In this document: piece by piece, positions 7,576 to 14,769 of the stretch
Layout of the letters: the number at the start of each line of letters is the position of its first letter
How positions within the stretch are numbered: the stretch's first letter is position 1
Source of the DNA: Paenibacillus sp. NFR01
GTDB lineage: Bacteria > Bacillota > Bacilli > Paenibacillales > Paenibacillaceae
Assembly: GCF_900111565.1 (NCBI RefSeq)
Contig: NZ_FOIK01000011.1
Coordinates: forward strand, 1-43,385
Length of the DNA stretch: 43,385 bases
Reading direction: 5' to 3'
The notes under the pieces: generated by a model
Told to the model about the DNA's origin: nothing
Databases searched by the model: none
Seen by the model: only the letters and a program-made list of their open reading frames with translations
Translations under genes and position numbers: made by a program

Positions 7576-8829
7576 TTACTCTTGCTCCCGCCATACCTCC
7601 GCTCCTAAATTACGCAGATTGCTTACCAGATTGTCGTATCCCCGGTCGATATACTCGACACCGGTCACTTCGGTCACACCGTCTTCGACGGTCAGACCGG
7701 CAATGACAAGAGCCGCACCGGCGCGCAAGTCAGCCGCCTTCACTTTGGCAGCATTAAGCTTGCTGCCCTCGATAATCGCGGAACGGCCTTCGACGCGGAT
7801 TTTGGCGCCCATCCGCACAAGTTCAGGCACATGCTTGAACCGGTTGCTGTACACGAAATCGCTTAGCACACTGACGCCTTCGGCCTGTGTCAGCAAACTC
7901 GTCATCGGCGACTGCAAATCCGTGGCAAAGCCGGGATAAACGAGCGCTTTAACGTCCGCATGCTCGTAATTCGCTCTGCCGATGACACGGATGCTCTCAT
8001 CCAGCTCTTCGATATCTACGCCCATCTCCAGCAGCTTGGCAGTCAGCGCCTCCAGATGCTTGGGGATGACATTATCGATCAGGACATTGCCGCGCGTAGC
8101 TGCGGCTGCAATCATATAAGTACCGGCTTGAATGCGGTCAGGAATGATGGAATGGCGGCAGCCATGCATCTCTGAAACCCCTTCAATCCGGATCGTTTCG
8201 GTGCCGGCACCTTTAATAACCGCACCCATGGAGTTCAGCAGTGTTGCAACATCTATGATCTCAGGCTCTTTAGCCGCATTTTCGATAATTGTCGCGCCTT
8301 TGGCCCGCGAGGCCGCAAGCATAATGTTGATGGTTGCACCGACGCTGGATACGTCCAGATAAATCTTTGCGCCGCGCAGTTCTTTGGCATATAAATGGAT
8401 CGAGCCATGTTCGTTGGTCACCGTGGCTCCCAGTGCTTCAAACCCCTTGATGTGCTGATCGATCGGACGCGGCTCAAAATTGCAGCCGCCCGGTAGGCCA
8501 ATGGTCGCTTCCTTGAATCTGCCCAAAAGCGCCCCCATCATATAATAGGAAGCCCGCAGTTTCTTGACAGGCCCGTTAGGCATAGGAATGGAAACGATAC
8601 GGGAGGGGTCGATTCGCATCTGGCTGCCTGACCAAGTAACGTTTGCGCCAAGCTCCTCCAGAATCTCCGAATAAACGGCCACATCGCTAAGGGACGGCAA
8701 ATTATCAAGAATAACTTCAGATTCAGCCAGTATCGCCGCAGGAATAAGCGCGATTGCGCTGTTCTTTGCCCCGCTGATCGTTACTACGCCCTCTAGCCGG
8801 CGTCCGCCGCCAATCATTAATTTTTCCAT
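7576..8829 (-). CDS. murA: UDP-N-acetylglucosamine 1-carboxyvinyltransferase (MurA)
   Basis: A 417-residue cytosolic enzyme that transfers enolpyruvate from PEP to UDP-GlcNAc, the first committed step of peptidoglycan synthesis. The substrate-binding K22-N23 (SGAKNSA) and the catalytic Cys C116 in the loop GLPGGCNFEPRP, the residue alkylated by fosfomycin, are present. Length is typical. It lies between fba and rho, the location of murAB (murZ) in B. subtilis, so it is probably the second of the two Firmicute MurA paralogues. The glpX and tal genes that interrupt this stretch in B. subtilis are absent. ATG at 8829 with a G-rich ribosome-binding site. Confidence 0.96.
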   Translation of the reverse strand: MEKLMIGGGRRLEGVVTISGAKNSAIALIPAAILAESEVILDNLPSLSDVAVYSEILEELGANVTWSGSQMRIDPSRIVSIPMPNGPVKKLRASYYMMGALLGRFKEATIGLPGGCNFEPRPIDQHIKGFEALGATVTNEHGSIHLYAKELRGAKIYLDVSSVGATINIMLAASRAKGATIIENAAKEPEIIDVATLLNSMGAVIKGAGTETIRIEGVSEMHGCRHSIIPDRIQAGTYMIAAAATRGNVLIDNVIPKHLEALTAKLLEMGVDIEELDESIRVIGRANYEHADVKALVYPGFATDLQSPMTSLLTQAEGVSVLSDFVYSNRFKHVPELVRMGAKIRVEGRSAIIEGSKLNAAKVKAADLRAGAALVIAGLTVEDGVTEVTGVEYIDRGYDNLVSNLRNLGAEVWREQE

Positions 8830-8907
8830 AGAATTATCAGGTTCCCCCTACGTGTACTAGCGTTGCCCCAAGTGCCGGTAAGGCTTTTGGATAATAAATA
8901 ATAAAAT

Positions 8908-8938
8908 GGAAAGACACCGGCTAAGCGGTGTGCTTTCC
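8908..8938 (-). terminator. Probable terminator between fba and murA
   Basis: On the minus strand GGAAAG..CACCG and CGGTG..CTTTCC form a stem with a small internal mismatch, followed by the T-rich ATTTTATTATTTATT. It probably ends part of the fba transcript before murA. Confidence 0.55.
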
Positions 8939-8966
8939 ATAGCAGAAACATGTATAAACAGGCATG

Positions 8967-8998
8967 CGGCGGACAGCCCCGAAGAGGCCTGTCCGCCG
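8967..8998 (-). other. Strong 10-bp hairpin just after fba
   Basis: CGGCGGACAG and CTGTCCGCCG pair around a 12-nt loop, 25 nt past the fba stop. No T-run follows, so it may protect the 3' end of fba mRNA or act as a pause site rather than as an intrinsic terminator. A second hairpin (8908-8938) follows. Confidence 0.5.
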
Positions 8999-9022
8999 AT
9001 GCGATGAATGACATTAACAAAC

Positions 9023-9877
9023 TTACGCTTTGTTGCTGGAACCGAATTCGCGGATTTTGCCGATAACGGTTTCTTTGATAGCTTCGCGGCCTGGTTGGAT
9101 GAAAGTACGCGGATCGTAAGCGTCCGGTTTAGCAGCCAATACTTCGCGAACAACTTTAGCGAATGCGATTTGGTTCTCGGTGTTTACGTTGATTTTGGAA
9201 GTACCGAGGGAAATCGATTTTTGGATGTCATGCAAAGGAATGCCTGTACCGCCATGCAGCACGAGCGGAATTTGAACAGCGTCGCGGATTTCTTCCATTT
9301 CCTTGAACCCGAGGTTCGGTTCGCCGTGGTAAGGACCATGTACGGAACCAAGAGCAGGAGCCAATGTGTCGATGCCGGTTTCTTTAACGATGCGAACGCA
9401 TTCGTCAAGGTTAGCATATTGAATGCCGCCAACAACGTCGTCTTCTTGACCGCCTACTGTGCCCACTTCAGCTTCAACGGAAACGCCTTTGGCATGAGCG
9501 TATTCAACGACCTTTTTGGTCATTTCTACGTTCTCTTCGATTGGGTGGTGGGAGCCGTCGATCATAACGGAAGTGAATCCGGCGTCGATTGCTTCTTTAC
9601 ATTTGTCGAAGCTGGAGCCGTGGTCGAGGTGAATCGCTACTGGAACAGAGATTTTCAGGTCATGCATCAGACCTTCCACCATTTTAACAACGGTGTAGAA
9701 TCCGCTCATATGGCGGGCAGCACCTTCGGAAACGCCCAGGATTACCGGGGATTTCTCGGCTTCTGCTGCAGACAGAATCGCTTGGGTCCATTCAAGGTTG
9801 TTGATGTTGAATTGTCCTACGGCATATTTACCTTCCAGAGCTTTGTTGAGCATGTCAGTCATCGATACTAATGGCAT
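9023..9877 (-). CDS. fba: Class II fructose-1,6-bisphosphate aldolase
   Basis: A 284-residue zinc enzyme of glycolysis and gluconeogenesis that cleaves fructose-1,6-bisphosphate to DHAP and glyceraldehyde-3-phosphate. HLDHGSS (83-89) holds the catalytic Asp (D85) and a zinc His (H86). GSHHPIEEN, GSVHGPYHG and VLHGGTG carry the other zinc and phosphate ligands. The start MPLVSM at 9877 is chosen over upstream in-frame codons because AGGAGG lies 9 nt before it and this matches the family N-terminus. It lies between spo0F and murA, as in B. subtilis. Confidence 0.97.
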   Translation of the reverse strand: MPLVSMTDMLNKALEGKYAVGQFNINNLEWTQAILSAAEAEKSPVILGVSEGAARHMSGFYTVVKMVEGLMHDLKISVPVAIHLDHGSSFDKCKEAIDAGFTSVMIDGSHHPIEENVEMTKKVVEYAHAKGVSVEAEVGTVGGQEDDVVGGIQYANLDECVRIVKETGIDTLAPALGSVHGPYHGEPNLGFKEMEEIRDAVQIPLVLHGGTGIPLHDIQKSISLGTSKINVNTENQIAFAKVVREVLAAKPDAYDPRTFIQPGREAIKETVIGKIREFGSSNKA

Positions 9878-9938
9878 GGTTTCAATCCTCCTAAAATTGT
9901 GGGGTTGCTTATAAAAAGCCGACATCACATACAGGCTT

Positions 9939-9947
9939 ATTATAGCA
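9939..9947 (-). promoter_or_regulatory. Extended -10 promoter of fba
   Basis: TGCTATAAT on the minus strand is a perfect extended -10. No good -35 lies 17 nt upstream. A TTGACA at 9955-9960 is only 10 nt away from the -10 and so cannot be its partner. Confidence 0.55.
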
Positions 9948-9977
9948 CATCCGATGTCAAATACTAAATAGGATACA

Positions 9978-10000
9978 CAAAAAAATGTCCCGGTGGGACG
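9978..10000 (-). terminator. Short terminator after spo0F
   Basis: GTCCC and GGGAC pair around a 3-nt loop and are followed on the minus strand by ATTTTTTT. The stem is short (5 bp) but the T-run is good. Confidence 0.55.
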
Positions 10001-10089
10001 ATATTTATCCAGCCCTTCGCCGGCAAGTATCCTCTTTTAGATTATCCATTACGGCGTTCGCCCAAACTTCCCGGTTCGGAGGCTGTCCG

Positions 10090-10476
10090 CTAGTTATGTG
10101 AATCAACGGATTTATTGAATAAATGCATATTTACAGCTACACGCATCTCATCGATGTCAAACGGCTTGGTGAAATGCATCAGCGCACCCATTTTGGTCGC
10201 TTCCTTAATCATGTCGAGCTCCCCGTAGGCGGTCATCATAATCACCTTAATCTCCGGATCAATTTCTTTCAGATATTTCAAAATTTCCAGCCCGTCCATT
10301 CCCGGAATCTTCATGTCCAAAAGCACCAGATCGGGCGATTCCGCACGTACGATTTCGAGCGCCGTTTTTCCGTTCGCGGCTTGAAAGGTGGTGTAACCTT
10401 CGCTATTGAATACTTCCATGAGGAGAATCCGGATTCCGTTCTGATCATCGACGATTAACACTTTCTTCTTTTCCAT
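10090..10476 (-). CDS. spo0F: Sporulation phosphorelay response regulator Spo0F
   Basis: A 128-residue single receiver domain without output domain. It takes phosphate from sporulation histidine kinases and passes it to Spo0B and then Spo0A. The acidic pocket D10-D11, phospho-acceptor D54, T82 and K104 are all present. KKVLIVDDQNGIRILL and FTKPFDIDEM closely match B. subtilis Spo0F. It lies in the conserved fba-spo0F-pyrG order. A sigma-H-type promoter sits about 100 nt upstream, as expected for an early sporulation gene. A large orphan sensor kinase of the right type is encoded at 31249-33555. Confidence 0.95.
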   Translation of the reverse strand: MEKKKVLIVDDQNGIRILLMEVFNSEGYTTFQAANGKTALEIVRAESPDLVLLDMKIPGMDGLEILKYLKEIDPEIKVIMMTAYGELDMIKEATKMGALMHFTKPFDIDEMRVAVNMHLFNKSVDSHN

Positions 10477-10575
10477 TTCATACCCTCCCAGATTAAAGGC
10501 AAATGTCTACACCGCGCCCTCGCACAGCTAACGGTTTCTCAAATAACGAGCGATAAAGTCCATACGAAACCTATT

Positions 10576-10602
10576 ATTCGTGACAGACAGTCAAAATCCT
10601 GC
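10576..10602 (-). promoter_or_regulatory. Sigma-H type promoter of spo0F
   Basis: GCAGGATTT (10594-10602), 11-nt spacer, CACGAAT (10576-10582). The -35 matches RnAGGAwWW exactly, the -10 contains GAAT, and the spacing equals that of the B. subtilis spoVG sigma-H promoter as I recall it. This predicts stationary-phase induction of spo0F. Confidence 0.7.
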
Positions 10603-10628
10603 TAATTGGATAAAAAGGGGAAATCTGA

Positions 10629-10664
10629 AAAAAGAAAAAAGGACCTCTGGCTAGAGGTCCTTTT
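10629..10664 (-). terminator. Intrinsic terminator after pyrG
   Basis: AAAAGGACCTCT and AGAGGTCCTTTT form a perfect 12-bp stem with a 4-nt loop, followed by a T-rich run on the minus strand, about 10 nt past the pyrG stop. Confidence 0.92.
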
Positions 10665-10674
10665 CACCGTTTAT

Positions 10675-12282
10675 TTACAGCTGTTCGGTATGCGTCAGCG
10701 AAGCCTTGACGAATTCGCGGAACAGCGGCTGCGGACGGTTAGGGCGCGACGTGAATTCCGGATGGAACTGCACGGAGAGGAACCACGGATGTCCCGGAAG
10801 CTCAACAATTTCGACCAGGCGTCCGTCCGGACTGGTGCCGGAGATCACAAGGCCGGCTTTCTCGATTTCATCGCGGTAAGCGTTGTTGAATTCGTACCGG
10901 TGACGGTGACGTTCATACACCAGCTCATCGTCGTAGCAGGACATGGCCAGGGAATCCGGAAGCAATTTGCAAGGGTACAGGCCAAGGCGCATGGTGCCGC
11001 CCATGTCTTCGATATCCTTTTGCTCCGGCAGCAGGTCGATCAGCGGATGCGGCGTAGTCGGATCGATCTCCGAGCTGTTCGCGCCGGCGAGCCCAAGAAT
11101 GGATCGGCCGTATTCGATCACGGATACCTGCATGCCGAGGCAGATGCCGAAGAACGGAATCCGCTGCTCGCGGGCATAACGGATCGCGGAAATTTTGCCT
11201 TCGATGCCGCGGTCGCCGAAGCCGCCCGGCACGAGAATGCCGCCGACGCCGCCCAGAAGCTCGTCCACATTCTCATCGGTCACCAGCTCCGCATCGACCC
11301 AGCGCACTTTGACTTCGGCGTTCGCTGCAAAGCCGGCGTGGGACAGCGATTCCACTACGCTCAAATAAGCGTCGTGCAAAGCAACGTATTTGCCGACGAT
11401 GGCAATCTCAACGTTGCGCTCCAGCTGCTGAATCCGGCCAAGCATGCTTTCCCATTCGCGCATATCGGGCGCAGGGGTCGTCAGCTTCAGATGGTTGACG
11501 ACGATTTCGTCCAGCCCTTCGTTGCGCAGGTTCAGCGGAACCTCATACAGCGTGGAGGCGTCGCGGCACTCTACTACCGCGCTTGCGTCGATGTCGCAGA
11601 ACAGGGCGATTTTTCCCTTCATGTCCTGGGACAGCGGATATTCGGTCCGGCAGACGATGACATTCGGCTGGATGCCGATGCTGCGAAGTTCCTTAACGCT
11701 GTGCTGGGTCGGCTTGGTTTTTACTTCGCCCGCCGCTTTGATGTAAGGGATCAGCGTCACATGGATGTACATGACGTTCTCCCGGCCGATATCGCTTTTG
11801 ATCTGGCGAATCGCTTCGAGGAACGGCAAGCTCTCAATATCGCCGACCGTGCCCCCGATTTCGGTAATGACCACGTCCGAGCCGGTCTCGCGTCCCGCAC
11901 GGAATACGCGCTCCTTGATTTCGTTCGTAATATGCGGGATGACCTGGACCGTTCCGCCCAGATACTCTCCGCGCCGTTCTTTGCTGATGACGGAGGAATA
12001 GATTTTACCCGTTGTCACGTTGCTGTTCTTGGACAGGTTAATATCGATAAACCGTTCGTAGTGCCCCAAGTCAAGGTCGGTCTCCGCGCCGTCGTCCGTG
12101 ACAAAAACTTCACCGTGCTGGTAGGGACTCATGGTTCCAGGGTCCACGTTAATGTAAGGATCGAATTTCTGAATGGTCACCTTGAGGCCTCTGTTCTTGA
12201 GCAGCCTGCCGAGCGAAGCGGCGGTGATTCCCTTGCCCAAGGAAGACACGACGCCACCCGTTACAAAAATATACTTTGTCAC
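10675..12282 (-). CDS. pyrG: CTP synthase
   Basis: A 535-residue amidotransferase that converts UTP to CTP with ATP and glutamine-derived ammonia. The N-terminal synthetase domain starts with VTGGVVSSLGKGITAASLG (nucleotide-binding loop) and includes KFDPYINVDPGTMSP. The C-terminal class I glutaminase has GGFGDRG, the nucleophile Cys in FFGICLGMQ, and the His/Glu pair in VQFHPEF. GTG start at 12282, 8 nt after AGGAGG. The 170-nt leader carries a GGGC start site and an attenuator hairpin (separate entries), which suggests CTP-sensitive regulation as in B. subtilis. Confidence 0.97.
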   Translation of the reverse strand: MTKYIFVTGGVVSSLGKGITAASLGRLLKNRGLKVTIQKFDPYINVDPGTMSPYQHGEVFVTDDGAETDLDLGHYERFIDINLSKNSNVTTGKIYSSVISKERRGEYLGGTVQVIPHITNEIKERVFRAGRETGSDVVITEIGGTVGDIESLPFLEAIRQIKSDIGRENVMYIHVTLIPYIKAAGEVKTKPTQHSVKELRSIGIQPNVIVCRTEYPLSQDMKGKIALFCDIDASAVVECRDASTLYEVPLNLRNEGLDEIVVNHLKLTTPAPDMREWESMLGRIQQLERNVEIAIVGKYVALHDAYLSVVESLSHAGFAANAEVKVRWVDAELVTDENVDELLGGVGGILVPGGFGDRGIEGKISAIRYAREQRIPFFGICLGMQVSVIEYGRSILGLAGANSSEIDPTTPHPLIDLLPEQKDIEDMGGTMRLGLYPCKLLPDSLAMSCYDDELVYERHRHRYEFNNAYRDEIEKAGLVISGTSPDGRLVEIVELPGHPWFLSVQFHPEFTSRPNRPQPLFREFVKASLTHTEQL

Positions 12283-12373
12283 TGTAAAACCCTCCTAAAT
12301 AAAGTCCAGAAGTCAGGCGACGCTTTTGTTTATCGTAACCTTTTTCTCCATGATCAAAACGGGGAAACTGCTC

Positions 12374-12417
12374 TAAAAAAACAAAAAAGTGACACCCGTA
12401 GCACCGGGGCACTTTTT
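12374..12417 (-). terminator. Attenuator hairpin in the pyrG leader
   Basis: On the minus strand AAAAAGTG..CCCG and CGGG..CACTTTTT form a stem with a small internal loop, followed by a long T-run. It stands between the pyrG promoter and start codon and so can terminate before the gene. Its 5' arm contains CCCC, which could pair with extra G residues added at the transcript's 5' end. Confidence 0.75.
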
Positions 12418-12451
12418 ATTTTTGAAAACAAATATTTACTTTCCTTTAGAA

Positions 12452-12492
12452 GCCCATGCAATAGTGTACATTGACCATCCTACCTGTGTCAA
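12452..12492 (-). promoter_or_regulatory. pyrG promoter with GGGC initiation site
   Basis: A consensus TTGACA (12487-12492), 18-nt spacer, TACACT (12463-12468), then 7 nt to GGGC (+1 near 12455). In B. subtilis and relatives, pyrG starts at GGGC and low CTP makes polymerase stutter to add extra G residues, which prevent termination. The same layout is seen here. Confidence 0.75.
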
Positions 12493-12519
12493 GGGAGGAT
12501 TTACACCATTTCGGACGGA

Positions 12520-13080
12520 TTAATAATCGTCGTCCTCATCGGCATTATCCGATTCCTCATCGAGGTCATCCTCGGACTCTTCATCCTCTTCATCGGACTC
12601 TTCGTCGATCTCTTCCTCGTCGAGCACGACGTCTTCGTCTACTTCGCTGTCGTCGTCGGAATACAGGTCGTCGCGATCTTCGTCGATCGTATCGAAATCC
12701 TCTTCATCCGAAGCATAGCTGTCGTCGTCCTCGGTAAAGTCGTCGTCTTCCAGATCGTCGTCTTCGTCGTTGATGATCCGCGGACGTTTGGAGTTGCCGA
12801 CCGGATCGTCGGAGCGCTCCAGCGGATACCATCGTTTCAGGCCCCAGAGGTTGGTGCCGACACAGGCGAACCGTCCGTCGATATTGATCTCCGTATATAG
12901 CTGGGCAATGGTTTCGTTGGTTTCTTCTTCGGTCATTCCGCGCAGCTTGGCCACTTCGACCATCAAATCGCGGTAATAATAAGGGGTATTCGCTGCTTTC
13001 AGCACGAGGAATGCCAAATCGACCATCGGCATTTCTCTGACTTTCTCAGGGTCCAACTTTAAATTGAGTGGCGTACTCAC
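12520..13080 (-). CDS. rpoE: RNA polymerase delta subunit
   Basis: A 186-residue subunit of Gram-positive RNA polymerase that weakens non-specific and open-complex contacts and speeds recycling. The N-terminal HARE-HTH fold spans about 1-85 and ends in INIDGRFACVGTNLWGLKRWYP, close to the B. subtilis sequence. From about residue 105 to the end it is almost all Asp/Glu, the RNA-mimicking acidic tail. GTG at 13080 is preferred: GAGAGGA lies upstream, while the in-frame ATG at 13104 has no ribosome-binding site. No terminator separates it from the pyrG promoter. Confidence 0.95.
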   Translation of the reverse strand: MSTPLNLKLDPEKVREMPMVDLAFLVLKAANTPYYYRDLMVEVAKLRGMTEEETNETIAQLYTEINIDGRFACVGTNLWGLKRWYPLERSDDPVGNSKRPRIINDEDDDLEDDDFTEDDDSYASDEEDFDTIDEDRDDLYSDDDSEVDEDVVLDEEEIDEESDEEDEESEDDLDEESDNADEDDDY

Positions 13081-13123
13081 TAAAGGACACTTCCTCTCAC
13101 GCATTGTTCACAAACCTAAGTAA

Positions 13124-13152
13124 AACCTATTTGTAAACAAATTGCAAGTCAA
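13124..13152 (-). promoter_or_regulatory. Candidate rpoE promoter
   Basis: TTGACT (13147-13152), 17-nt spacer, TAGGTT (13124-13129). The -35 and spacing are good but the -10 is poor. Confidence 0.45.
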
Positions 13153-13227
13153 ATGCGGCACCGGCGGGGCAAGGTTCAGCGTCAGGCACGCAGGCTCCGG
13201 AATGCGGCAAGTTGAAAACGGTATCGG

Positions 13228-13257
13228 AAAAGAAAAAGGCGGAGGAAATTCCTCCGC
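13228..13257 (-). terminator. Intrinsic terminator with no recognised gene before it
   Basis: GCGGAGGAA/TTCCTCCGC is a perfect 9-bp palindromic stem followed on the minus strand by CTTTTTCTTTTCC. Nothing recognisable is encoded on the minus strand between here and the protease gene at 13464. It may insulate rpoE from antisense transcription or end an unannotated small RNA. The rest of 13258-13463 shows only the upstream region of the plus-strand protease. Confidence 0.6.
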
Positions 13258-13463
13258 GCATGACTGTACCCACGCCAAGGATCGGCTCCTTACGGGATGT
13301 TGCAAAGAGAGTGCGAAATCTCTTCCTTGTATTTTATGTATCGCCGCATCTTTTGACACGATGGGCAGCCCAATTCGCCAAAAAAGGGCAAGTTCCCATT
13401 CGGACGCCTGCCTCTCTTCATACTATATGTCAGCACGGCACCGAGGAGGGGACGGCGTAACTT

Positions 13464-14651
13464 ATGGACTATTTCGGGTTTTGGCAGATGCTGCTTGAAG
13501 AAATAAAGGCTGCCCCCAAACACGCAGAGCGCCGCATAGTTACTTTCAATGACGCCCGCCATTATGCCGGAGCGCTGCAGCAATGGAGATCCCTGCGGAC
13601 GAAACGCCCGCACCTGCGCCAAATTCAAATCTCTCCGCTGATCCGGGCTTTCTTTGTACCAGCCGCGGGGGCGGAGCGGCTGATGGACAAATACGCGTCT
13701 ACGCTGAGCATCGAAGAGGATTTCCGCATCAAGGTCCACTCGCTTCCGGGGGAAAAAGCCGGCACCGCCGTGATTCCCTGGGGCGTGAAAGCGATTCATG
13801 CCCCGGGAGCCTGGTCTAAATCGACCGGCGTCCATGTCAAGATCGGCGTGATCGATACCGGCGCAGACTTTCGCCATCCCGACCTGAAGCACTCGCTTGC
13901 TTCCGGCGTCAATCTGCTGCACCGCGGCATGCTGCCGATCGACGACAACGGGCACGGCACCCATATCGCCGGGACGCTGGCTGCCGCGGGCGGAACGCGC
14001 GGCATGATGGGCGTGGCGCCGCGGGCGCTGCTGTATCCGGTCAAGGCGTTCGATCATAGCGGCTCGGCTTACGTGTCCGACATTGTGCTCGGCATCGACT
14101 GGTGCGTACAGAACAAGATCGACATCATCAATATGAGCTTCGGCATGAAAACAAGAAGCCGGGCGCTGCACGATGTGGTGATCAAGGCCTACCGGGCCGG
14201 GATCGCCATCGTCGCTTCTTCCGGCAATGACGGCAAACGCGGCGGCGATTACCCGGCGCGTTATCCGGAGACGATTGCCGTCGGGGCGCTGGACCGCAGG
14301 CAGCGCGTCGCCGCCTTCAGCAACCGCGGATCGTACATCGACGTGTACGGTCCGGGCGAAGGCGTGCCCTCCTGCTGGCTGAAGGAGGGCTATAAGGAAA
14401 TGAGCGGCACGTCCATGGCGACGTCGCATGTGACGGGCGCGGCGGCGCTGCTGCTCGCGCTGCGCCCCGGCCTTTCGCCGCGGGAGCTGAAGCTGCTCCT
14501 GCGGCGGACCGCGCAGCCCGTGCGGCTACGCAAGGGCCAGCGCCGCGCCGCGCTCGGCGGCGGCGCGGCGGATGCCCTGCGCCTCCTGCGCGCAGGGGTG
14601 CGGGCCAAACGCGCGGCGGAGGCCAAGGTGTCCGACGCCGCGCGCGGGTAA
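13464..14651 (+). CDS. Subtilisin-like S8 serine protease without signal peptide
   Basis: A 395-residue peptidase with the complete S8 triad: D131 (GVIDTGAD), H164 (NGHGTH) and S317 (GTSMA), plus oxyanion-hole N255 (ASSGNDG). Residues about 23-92 (RIVTFND...IEEDFRIKVH) look like an I9-type inhibitory prodomain, yet no signal peptide or membrane segment precedes it, so the enzyme may act inside the cell or leave by another route. The C-terminal 40 residues are Arg/Ala-rich and the DNA there is markedly GC-rich. Start ATG with GAGGAGGGG about 12 nt upstream. It stands alone on the plus strand between rpoE and argS. Substrate unknown. Confidence 0.9.
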   Translation: MDYFGFWQMLLEEIKAAPKHAERRIVTFNDARHYAGALQQWRSLRTKRPHLRQIQISPLIRAFFVPAAGAERLMDKYASTLSIEEDFRIKVHSLPGEKAGTAVIPWGVKAIHAPGAWSKSTGVHVKIGVIDTGADFRHPDLKHSLASGVNLLHRGMLPIDDNGHGTHIAGTLAAAGGTRGMMGVAPRALLYPVKAFDHSGSAYVSDIVLGIDWCVQNKIDIINMSFGMKTRSRALHDVVIKAYRAGIAIVASSGNDGKRGGDYPARYPETIAVGALDRRQRVAAFSNRGSYIDVYGPGEGVPSCWLKEGYKEMSGTSMATSHVTGAAALLLALRPGLSPRELKLLLRRTAQPVRLRKGQRRAALGGGAADALRLLRAGVRAKRAAEAKVSDAARG

Positions 14652-14654
14652 AGC

Positions 14655-14697
14655 AAAAGCTCCGCCTCCCCGGTTCGCTGCGGGGAGGCGGAGCTTT
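14655..14697 (+). terminator. Strong terminator after the S8 protease gene
   Basis: AAAGCTCCGCCTCCCC and its exact complement form a 16-bp stem with a 10-nt loop, followed by TTTATTAA. It sits 4 nt past the protease stop. The symmetry could also serve argS from the other side. Confidence 0.88.
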
Positions 14698-14769
14698 ATT
14701 AAGTTCTCGGGGCCTCGCAAAGCACCTGACTTTGCTTCGAAGCCCTAAACCCCACTTTGTGGGGTAGTA

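Noticed and set aside
9939..9960. TTGACA and TATAAT before fba as one promoter
   Set aside because: The two hexamers are only 10 nt apart, too close for a sigma-A pair; the extended -10 alone was kept.
10606..12474. A 622-codon open frame on the plus strand opposite pyrG
   Set aside because: It is the antisense shadow of pyrG; composition is Arg/His/Phe-rich with no recognisable domain, and pyrG on the other strand is certain.
13108..13359. An 83-codon minus-strand frame upstream of rpoE
   Set aside because: It runs through a clear terminator and the rpoE promoter region, and its Pro/Phe/Cys-rich sequence matches no family I know.
13290..14429. A 379-codon open frame on the minus strand opposite the S8 protease
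   Set aside because: Shadow of a GC-rich gene whose plus-strand product has all catalytic motifs.
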